Below, piece after piece: positions 56,810 through 64,000 of a stretch of 64,000 bases of DNA. Source of the stretch: an uncultured Thermogutta sp. (GTDB lineage Bacteria > Planctomycetota > Planctomycetia > Pirellulales > Thermoguttaceae). The position numbers were made by a program, and so were the translations under genes. The DNA is taken from assembly GCA_937128505.1 (NCBI GenBank), contig CAKZMM010000035.1, forward strand, positions 91,394 to 155,393, read 5' to 3'. Position 1 is the stretch's first letter; the number at the start of each line of letters is the position of its first letter. The notes below the pieces were generated by a model, which had not been told where the DNA came from, did not search any database, and saw nothing but the letters and a program-made list of their open reading frames with translations.

Positions 56810-57391
56810 GTGCAACTAATTTTTTATCCGCACCCAACACTGCGACACGTTTCCAAGCCGTTGCGTCGGGTCGACGCACAACTGCGGCAAATGATCACCC
56901 AAATGTTCGAAATTATGTATGAACACGAAGGAATCGGACTGGCGGCCAACCAAGTCGACCTCCCCTACCGGGTATTCGTGCTTAATCTCACCGGCGATCC
57001 GAACGAAAAGGACGCCGAGATGGTGTTCATCAACCCGGTGATTTTACGCCGCAAAGGCACCGTTGAAGAAAGCGAAGGATGCCTGAGCCTGCCCGAGATT
57101 CGTGCGCCGGTGCCCCGATTCCAAACGGTAGTGGTCACCTCGTATGATCTGAAAGGCCGCGAATTCACGATGGAGGCCTCAGGATTAGCTGCGCGAGCCA
57201 TCCAGCATGAGATCGACCACCTCGACGGCGTCCTTTTTATCGATCGCTTGAGTCCTAGCCAACTCCGCGAAATTCGCGATCAGTTAGAAGCCTTGGAGCG
57301 GAAGTTTGCGGAGCAACAATCCGCGGGAATGATTGCAGATTCCCGCCGGATCGCCGCTCGGATTGCCGAGCTGGAAGCCGTCCGAACCTGA
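56810..57391 (+). CDS. def: peptide deformylase
   Basis: Peptide deformylase removes the formyl group from the initiator methionine of nascent proteins. All three family motifs are present: GIGLAANQV (residues 41-49, Gln48), EGCLSLPE (89-96, metal ligand Cys91) and QHEIDHLDG (132-140, ligands His133 and His137, catalytic Glu134). The 193-residue length includes a helical C-terminal extension (LEALERKFAEQQSAG...). Translation starts at GTG 56810 with CGGAG 10 bases upstream. It is not next to fmt as in many bacteria. Confidence 0.97.
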   Translation: MQLIFYPHPTLRHVSKPLRRVDAQLRQMITQMFEIMYEHEGIGLAANQVDLPYRVFVLNLTGDPNEKDAEMVFINPVILRRKGTVEESEGCLSLPEIRAPVPRFQTVVVTSYDLKGREFTMEASGLAARAIQHEIDHLDGVLFIDRLSPSQLREIRDQLEALERKFAEQQSAGMIADSRRIAARIAELEAVRT

Positions 57392-57444
57392 GGTCACAGA
57401 TTGGTCCGTGCGACGAGAAAAACAATCTGAGTTTTCTTATCTTC

Positions 57445-57476
57445 TTTGATGACCTTTGATTTTGATGCCCTTTGAT
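57445..57476. repeat. 16-bp tandem duplication
   Basis: TTTGATGACCTTTGAT (57445-57460) is followed by TTTGATGCCCTTTGAT (57461-57476). Confidence 0.93.
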
Positions 57477-57484
57477 TTTTCTTT

Positions 57485-57520
57485 AATGTGCCCCAGATCC
57501 GGAATGTCCCCCAGATCCGG
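57485..57520. repeat. 18-bp tandem duplication
   Basis: Units at 57485-57502 and 57503-57520 read AATGT(G/C)CCCCAGATCCGG; they differ at one base. Confidence 0.94.
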
Positions 57521-57705
57521 CTTCCAGGCGGAGCTCTGCAACCAAGGCTGAGGATCGGAAAGGCCGCCGCCTGAAATGTTTGTCCGTGTTTCAAGCCTTG
57601 CTTGCCGAGAGCGAAAGCCAAGAAAAATTGAGAACCCTTTAACGGCGACCTCCGCTTATGGCAGGGGATCGCGTCTCTGAGCCGGCGATTTGCTCACTCA
57701 CCTTC

Positions 57706-58329
57706 CTACGGCAATTTGATGATCCGGAAGTCGTCAAAGCGGATCCAATGCTCCGCGTCGACCGGACCATGATAGCCTTGGATACTGACCTCGTCGTCTT
57801 GTGGAGGCGGAAGGGAACCTTCGGCGGCGGTCAAGAATTCCTCGGTTCCCTCCACCCGATATTGAGCCACATATCGGTCCGCCGACACAACAAGACGTAG
57901 TCGGACCGGCTTGTCTTCAATGAGTTTTTTCCCCGGGATAATGCACACCTGACCATCCAACAATTCTTTAACCAGTTTGAAGACCGGCTTCCCCCCGCAA
58001 TACCACGTAATGCCGGCTTGCTCATACTGATTGGTGAGCGGCGACAAATTCTGCACAGTCAATTCCACCGCGAATTTCCCCTGCGAACGGTCCGGGGCCT
58101 TACGGACCAGCGCATTACGCACCGTTTGAGCCACGCCCGGCTCGATACGGATTTCGAGGGCTCCCTCACGGATTCGCCAGTAGCCCGGGTTTTCCCGAAG
58201 CCAACTCCAACCGTCGGCGAGTTTTCCCTCGAACCGATCCTCGAAGATCACCTGGTCCTCGGCGCCCCGCGATTGTCCTATCAACCCGAGGATAAGCAAG
58301 CACACACACGCTGCGATAAACCTCATCAT
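57706..58329 (-). CDS. secreted concanavalin-like protein resembling DUF1349
   Basis: The 207-residue product starts at ATG 58329 with GAGGAG 7-9 bases upstream. A signal peptide (MMRFIAACVCLLILGLIGQSRG) is followed by a beta-sandwich with FEDRFEGKLADGWSWLRENPGYW, GALEIRIEPG, NQYEQAGITWYCGGKPVFKLVKELL and VRLRLVVSADRYVAQYRVEG. These fit the concanavalin-like DUF1349 family, which is also named after a yeast protein affecting enolase (Ree1). The link to the neighbouring enolase gene may be accidental since this protein is exported. Function unknown; DUF1080-like lectins are an alternative. Confidence 0.7.
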   Translation of the reverse strand: MMRFIAACVCLLILGLIGQSRGAEDQVIFEDRFEGKLADGWSWLRENPGYWRIREGALEIRIEPGVAQTVRNALVRKAPDRSQGKFAVELTVQNLSPLTNQYEQAGITWYCGGKPVFKLVKELLDGQVCIIPGKKLIEDKPVRLRLVVSADRYVAQYRVEGTEEFLTAAEGSLPPPQDDEVSIQGYHGPVDAEHWIRFDDFRIIKLP

Positions 58330-58523
58330 ACATGCTCTCCTCATTGACGGCTTGTGTTGACCACAGCTAATTCTGCGCAACCGCAGACAATTTCCCCGCC
58401 TCGGCCGGCATTCGGCGCGCGAAGCCCGTGCGCGCACCCACCGGCTTTGCCTAAATAGCCTCAAAAAACCCTATAGCTAGTATAGTTGGGAGAGCGGCCG
58501 AAGTGAAAACTGCCTTCGAAACT

Positions 58524-60478
<1,955 letters not shown>

Positions 60479-61231
60479 TCAACGCGCTTTCGAACCGAAA
60501 ATCAGCCCCATCAAGTCCCGAGTGCCCAGGACGCCCTCAGGGCTGAGAACCTCGCCTGCTTCGAACCCGGCCGCCAACCCCTGTTGCCGATTAAAATGCC
60601 GCACACGATCTAGAAAGGAAGCTTTTTCGCCCGAAAATTGCGTCTCATAAACCCCGATTGCTGCCAGCTTTTTCTTCAACACCGATCCGATATCCACGAC
60701 GACCGGCTGATGCCGAGTTGGGGAGAGCTGACGAAAAGCCAGAAAATAATGCCAGAAAGCCGGTATCGTATGGGGTGGCAAATTCTCGAAATATTCGGCC
60801 CATTTGCTGAGTCGACAGTAGAATACTGCCCCCGCCGTGATGAATACCGCCTGCTGATGGTCAGGGGACGCGAGCGGTGTGCCGGCGCCTAAGCCCAAGA
60901 CCAACCGCGGCCGCCATCGCCGAAGCCACCGGGCCAGGCACATCCGCGCCTTAAACCCATCCATCAACCGCCTGTTGGGAAGCGGCAGGGTCACCCGCGC
61001 TTGCACGCCGAGAATTTCTGCCGCCTTTTGAGCCTCGGCCAATCGAACCTCAGGCGAGGGGCATTTCGGAGTTGGCTCCCCGTCCGTCAAGTCGATAATG
61101 CCTACACGGTATCCTTGCTTAGAAAGCAAGGCTAATGTCCCACCGCATCCAATTTCCACATCATCTGGATGAGCCCCTACTGCTACGACATCCAGCGGCT
61201 CTTCCACCACACCGAATATTCGCTCTCGCAT
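60479..61231 (-). CDS. PIG-L family deacetylase, BshB1-like
   Basis: The 250-residue protein has the PIG-L zinc motif VVAVGAHPDDVEIGCGGTLALL (His21, Asp23/Asp24) and the third ligand in SPDHQQAVFI. Further matches, YRVGIIDLTDGEPTPKCPSPEVRLAEAQKAAEILGV and YETQFSGEKASFLDRVR, are characteristic of BshB1, which deacetylates N-acetylglucosaminyl-malate in bacillithiol synthesis. Whether bacillithiol is made here is unknown since bshA and bshC are not in the window; other small GlcNAc conjugates are possible substrates. Start ATG 61231. Confidence 0.9.
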   Translation of the reverse strand: MRERIFGVVEEPLDVVAVGAHPDDVEIGCGGTLALLSKQGYRVGIIDLTDGEPTPKCPSPEVRLAEAQKAAEILGVQARVTLPLPNRRLMDGFKARMCLARWLRRWRPRLVLGLGAGTPLASPDHQQAVFITAGAVFYCRLSKWAEYFENLPPHTIPAFWHYFLAFRQLSPTRHQPVVVDIGSVLKKKLAAIGVYETQFSGEKASFLDRVRHFNRQQGLAAGFEAGEVLSPEGVLGTRDLMGLIFGSKAR

Positions 61232-61604
61232 TTACGAAACAACCTTGCAAGATCACGCCTTCCTTCACAAATAAGATCACGCCTTTCTTCACAAATACGT
61301 ATAAGTCCGGACCGGTTACCAAATCCGTTTCTGCATTTTTACTTGCAACCGCAAAACCTCTCTCGTATGTTCGCTAAAGGCACCGTGCATTATGCAGCCG
61401 TCGCCGGCCAAAATGCAGCTCCCCCCTAAATTCACGCCAAAGGAACCTTTCCCGGCGGGACTCCCAATTTCGTCAGCATCCCACCCCAATTTTCCTATCT
61501 TGGCCTGGTGTTAATGCACCACGCCCTAGAAAAACCATCTGCCCCGAAGATCCGATCCGACGCTCAACAGCACGAAGCCGGTGTGGTGGGCCCGAAAAAG
61601 GGGC
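61232..61604. other. gap with a 24-bp tandem duplication
   Basis: 373 bases between cobL and the deacetylase gene. It holds the repeat at 61249-61296, just upstream of the deacetylase start. Confidence 0.6.
61249..61296. repeat. 24-bp tandem duplication
   Basis: Units at 61249-61272 and 61273-61296 share AAGATCACGCCTT and CTTCACAAAT and differ at one base. It begins 18 bases before the deacetylase start codon. Confidence 0.95.
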
Positions 61605-62849
61605 TCAACGCCGTTTCACCGCCGAGATGAGAAAAGCCGGGTTGAGCGATTGGAAGCGCATTCGCTCCATCTGGTAACAACCGCGTGCAATCTGCAAAAG
61701 CCGTACGTTGATATCGGGTACCAGGGGATGCAAATATCGATACACATCGGCGACATTGTCGATGCTACTGACCACGACCACCAGCCGCCCGCCATTCCGC
61801 AGCCGCTCGAACGCCGCTTGCACCAACCCGACCACAGCCCGACCCGTGCCGCCAATGAAGATCGCATCCGGCTCAGGGAGGCTCTCCCACGCCTCGGGGG
61901 CCCGTCCCAAAACCGGCACGATGTTTTTCACCCGGAAGCGGTCGGCATTTCGCTGAATGAGAAGATAATCCTCCTGGTCCATTTCAATAGCATATACCGT
62001 TCCCTGAGAGGCTATTTGGGCGGCCTCGATCGCCACGGAGCCACTTCCGGCACCCACATCCCATACAATACTCCCCGGCCCTAGGTCCATCTCCGCCAAG
62101 GCAATCGCTCGGATCTCTGCCGGCGTCAACAAGCCGCGTTTGGGTTTGGATTGCAGAAAGGCGTCGTCCGGATTTCCGAAGAGCCGTCGCCCGAATTGTT
62201 CCGCAGGGCGATCCGGCGCTTCCGGCTTTCGAACCAGAATCATGACATTCAGGGCTGAAAACTCATGGCCGACTATTTCGGTCAACTCCCCCCGTGTTAC
62301 CCGCTCATCCGGGGCCCCCAAGTTTTCGCACACATACGCTGTGAAGTAATCGACCTTGGCATCGAGCAGAAACTTAGCCACAGCTCCCGGCGGCCACTCA
62401 TCGCTTGTAAAGAGGCCTACTTTATCCGCCACTCGGATCTGCTCCAACAACATGCCCATATCGCGGCCGGCCAAGTTTGTCAGTAAAGCATCTTCCCAAC
62501 TTTCTTTGACCCGGGCAAAAGCCATCTGCATCGTGCTCACGTGGGGAATGACCTCGAAACGATCTTTCCCCAAGCGATCGCATAAAAACCGGGCAATTCC
62601 GTAAAAAAGTGGATCTCCCACCGCCAAAACGACGACATTCCTTCCTTGAGCCGACCCTAATAGCGAAGCGGCAAGCTCGAGATCCGGGCCAATGACCACG
62701 CGTTCTGCCTTGCCCGGCGGCACAAAGGCCAGCGTGTTATTCTCGCCGACCAAAAGATCGGCTTCTGCAATGAGCCGCCGTGCCTGCTCAGTTAGCCCTG
62801 CTAGGCCATCCTCGCCAATTCCAACAATGAAAATTTTCTCCCACGCCAC
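61605..62849 (-). CDS. cobL: bifunctional precorrin-6Y C5,15-methyltransferase (CbiE-CbiT)
   Basis: This enzyme methylates C5 and C15 and decarboxylates the ring side chain in cobalamin (vitamin B12) synthesis. The N-terminal half is CbiE (IFIVGIGEDGLAGLTEQAR, VVVLAVGDPLFYGIARFL, EVIPHVSTMQMAFARVKESWEDA). The C-terminal half is CbiT, with the S-adenosylmethionine motif IVWDVGAGSGSVAIEAAQ (about 261-278) and IFIGGTGRAVVGLV. The 414-residue length is normal for the fused form. The start is GTG 62849 with GGGAGG about 10 bases upstream. No other cobalamin gene is in the window, and I could not recognise a cobalamin riboswitch upstream. Confidence 0.96.
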   Translation of the reverse strand: MAWEKIFIVGIGEDGLAGLTEQARRLIAEADLLVGENNTLAFVPPGKAERVVIGPDLELAASLLGSAQGRNVVVLAVGDPLFYGIARFLCDRLGKDRFEVIPHVSTMQMAFARVKESWEDALLTNLAGRDMGMLLEQIRVADKVGLFTSDEWPPGAVAKFLLDAKVDYFTAYVCENLGAPDERVTRGELTEIVGHEFSALNVMILVRKPEAPDRPAEQFGRRLFGNPDDAFLQSKPKRGLLTPAEIRAIALAEMDLGPGSIVWDVGAGSGSVAIEAAQIASQGTVYAIEMDQEDYLLIQRNADRFRVKNIVPVLGRAPEAWESLPEPDAIFIGGTGRAVVGLVQAAFERLRNGGRLVVVVSSIDNVADVYRYLHPLVPDINVRLLQIARGCYQMERMRFQSLNPAFLISAVKRR

Positions 62850-63798
62850 GTGGCAGTTACCTCCCGCAAGGTGTGTTGGTCAATGAATGATTCTCCCCGC
62901 GCACTAAGCGCAATTGCTATAACGATACGTCAATCTTCCACGGCCCGCAAGAATGGGCAACATTGAACCGGGGCCACTCGCCCCCCTTTTTTGGCCACCT
63001 TCCAAAATGCTAAACGACGAGGCCTTTCACGAGGTTCGACCTGCGAGGGATGTGAACACCCGCACGCACGCCGGGAAGGCACGATTTCGCGGCGGCGTTA
63101 CAGCGTTAAATGGGACCGCTCGGTCCGAGCGTACAGGCGTGGCGGATCCGCAGCACGGGGAACACCGCTCCGCAAGTGCGTGCTATGTGGCCCCGGCGTC
63201 GAAACCGTTCCATTTTCGTCGAAACCTCTCGATCTATCCCTTTCCGACTACCGGCGATCAATCAGCCGTAGGTGCATAGCCCATGCCGGGCTTTGCGCAG
63301 CGCTCAGCCGTGGCGGTGGATGCTCCCGGCTCATGAAACGCTCGAGCCAAAGAGCCACGCAGTTGAACCGGCGGATGCCGTGCACCCATCCCGTGCAGGG
63401 CGAGCCTGGCTGGCGGAGGCGATTATCGGGAAGCTGGAATACCTCGGGCTGCCGCTCCGTTGAAACCACTCGAGGCGGTCATCAAGACACCGTGCCCATC
63501 GGGCCGTAACGTGTTTTCTTTGCATACCCCTACCTTTTTTTGCTCTCTCCCCGAGTCTTTTTGTTCGTGGCCGCAGAAACTCTTGATGGGTGCGGGAGCC
63601 CCAAACGGTTTTTATACTCCGCTGGTTCTGGAAAGCCACTAATTCCCGAAAGCCGCAATCCAAGATGGCGGAATACGCCCAGCAAGCTTGGCCAGCGTTT
63701 GGTCGCCAAGAGCTTTCCCGAGGAACTGTTAAGTTTTTTGGGGAACGGTAACTGACCTCCCATTGAGGGAAATGAGTCCCGACACCCGGCCGAAATAG
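62850..63798. other. 950-base gene-free region
   Basis: Long GC-rich frames occur on both strands but none has a recognisable domain or start signal. A frame at 62991-63509 has many arginines, glycines and scattered cysteines, as expected of non-coding GC-rich DNA. Confidence 0.5.
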
Positions 63799-63827
63799 TT
63801 GACAAAAAAACCGACCTTTGCTAAGGT
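63799..63827 (+). promoter_or_regulatory. sigma70-type promoter
   Basis: TTGACA (63799-63804), a 17-base spacer and TAAGGT (63822-63827). The -35 is a perfect consensus and spacing is ideal. Transcription would start near 63834 and run off the right edge. Confidence 0.65.
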
Positions 63828-63880
63828 AAGTAGGGCAGGTGCAGGCGGCCGATTATCGGAGGCTTAAAGGCAGCCGCAGC

Positions 63881-63909
63881 GACCGGCCGAAATGCGTGTG
63901 AGGCCGGTC
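63881..63909 (+). other. strong hairpin in the predicted leader
   Basis: GACCGGCC (63881-63888) pairs perfectly with GGCCGGTC (63902-63909) across a 13-base loop. It lies about 50 bases into the predicted transcript. No start codon with a ribosome-binding site precedes the window end, so a long structured leader or a non-coding RNA is suggested. It does not match any riboswitch I know. Confidence 0.5.
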
Positions 63910-64000
63910 GGTCCACCTTGTCTGGGGTTTACCGCGCGCTGCTGGGATTTAAGGTTTTCACCTGTAATGCAGACAAGGGATTCTGCTCAATTTCAAGTTC

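Larger units (their letters stand above)
57392..57705. other. short gap with two tandem duplications
   Basis: 314 bases between the convergent deformylase and DUF1349-like genes, with adjacent duplications at 57445-57476 and 57485-57520. Confidence 0.6.

Noticed and set aside
62991..63509. 172-codon plus-strand ORF after cobL
   Set aside because: Arginine- and cysteine-scattered composition without motif; competing open frames on both strands suggest non-coding DNA.
62850..63798. Cobalamin riboswitch upstream of cobL
   Set aside because: I looked for the B12-box and the conserved core elements on the minus strand and could not find them.

Overview
The window looks like chromosomal DNA of a planctomycete, probably a thermophilic relative of Thermogutta/Thermopirellula. 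This is inferred from gene content and not from any marker gene. The pointers are secreted DUF1080 and DUF1349-type sugar-acting or lectin-like proteins, a Tat-exported Gfo/Idh/MocA protein, two PQQ-type beta-propeller proteins, an HzsA-related c-type cytochrome fused to a discoidin domain, a GspH/PilM/PilN-type pilus cluster, and many genes without clear Shine-Dalgarno sites. Long gene-free gaps are frequent: about 27 exceed 300 bases, several exceed 1 kb. There are no transposases, integrases, CRISPR arrays or rRNA genes. The only RNA gene I can support is a tRNA-Cys (53542-53614).

Layout. 1-2.65 kb: a minus-strand pilus/type II secretion cluster (pseudopilin, PilM, a tiny bridging ORF, PilN cut by the window edge). 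4.4-7.8 kb: FabZ-like dehydratase, rhomboid protease, secreted beta-propeller. 9.6-12 kb: an isolated DUF4062-STAND NTPase. 12.6-15 kb: peroxiredoxin with a coupled cysteine-rich mini-ORF and a strong terminator, then a HAD phosphatase. 15.6-20.2 kb: DUF486 membrane protein, ACT-domain/PFL (UPF0210) pair, site-2 protease. 21.7-24.6 kb: DUF1080 protein, cysteine-rich lipoprotein, MntP. 25.2-29.6 kb: a NuoE-NuoF-ferredoxin fusion and a ferredoxin/GltD-like flavoprotein. 30.1-38.4 kb: BNR sialidase-like protein, HzsA-related cytochrome, lipoyl-ligase family protein, zincin-like metallopeptidase, NSS transporter with its MetS subunit. 39.9-50.2 kb: Tat oxidoreductase, PQQ propeller with an OB-fold, SDR-DUF2867 / broken photolyase / DCC thiol protein cluster, MMPL transporter. 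51-62.8 kb: HDOD protein, tRNA-Cys, unknown membrane protein, peptide deformylase, DUF1349-like protein beside enolase, PIG-L/BshB1-type deacetylase, CobL (CbiET). 62.9-64 kb: a gene-free stretch ending in a sigma70-type promoter and a strong hairpin.

Most genes stand alone or in pairs. The clearest cooperating sets are the pilus cluster, the NADH/iron-sulfur electron-transfer pair, the NSS transporter plus MetS, the ACT/PFL pair, and the decayed photolyase neighbourhood. The most distinctive sequence-level observation is the large number of short direct tandem duplications (10-24 bp period), almost all in gene-free DNA, including a five-unit 21-bp array at 43652-43756.
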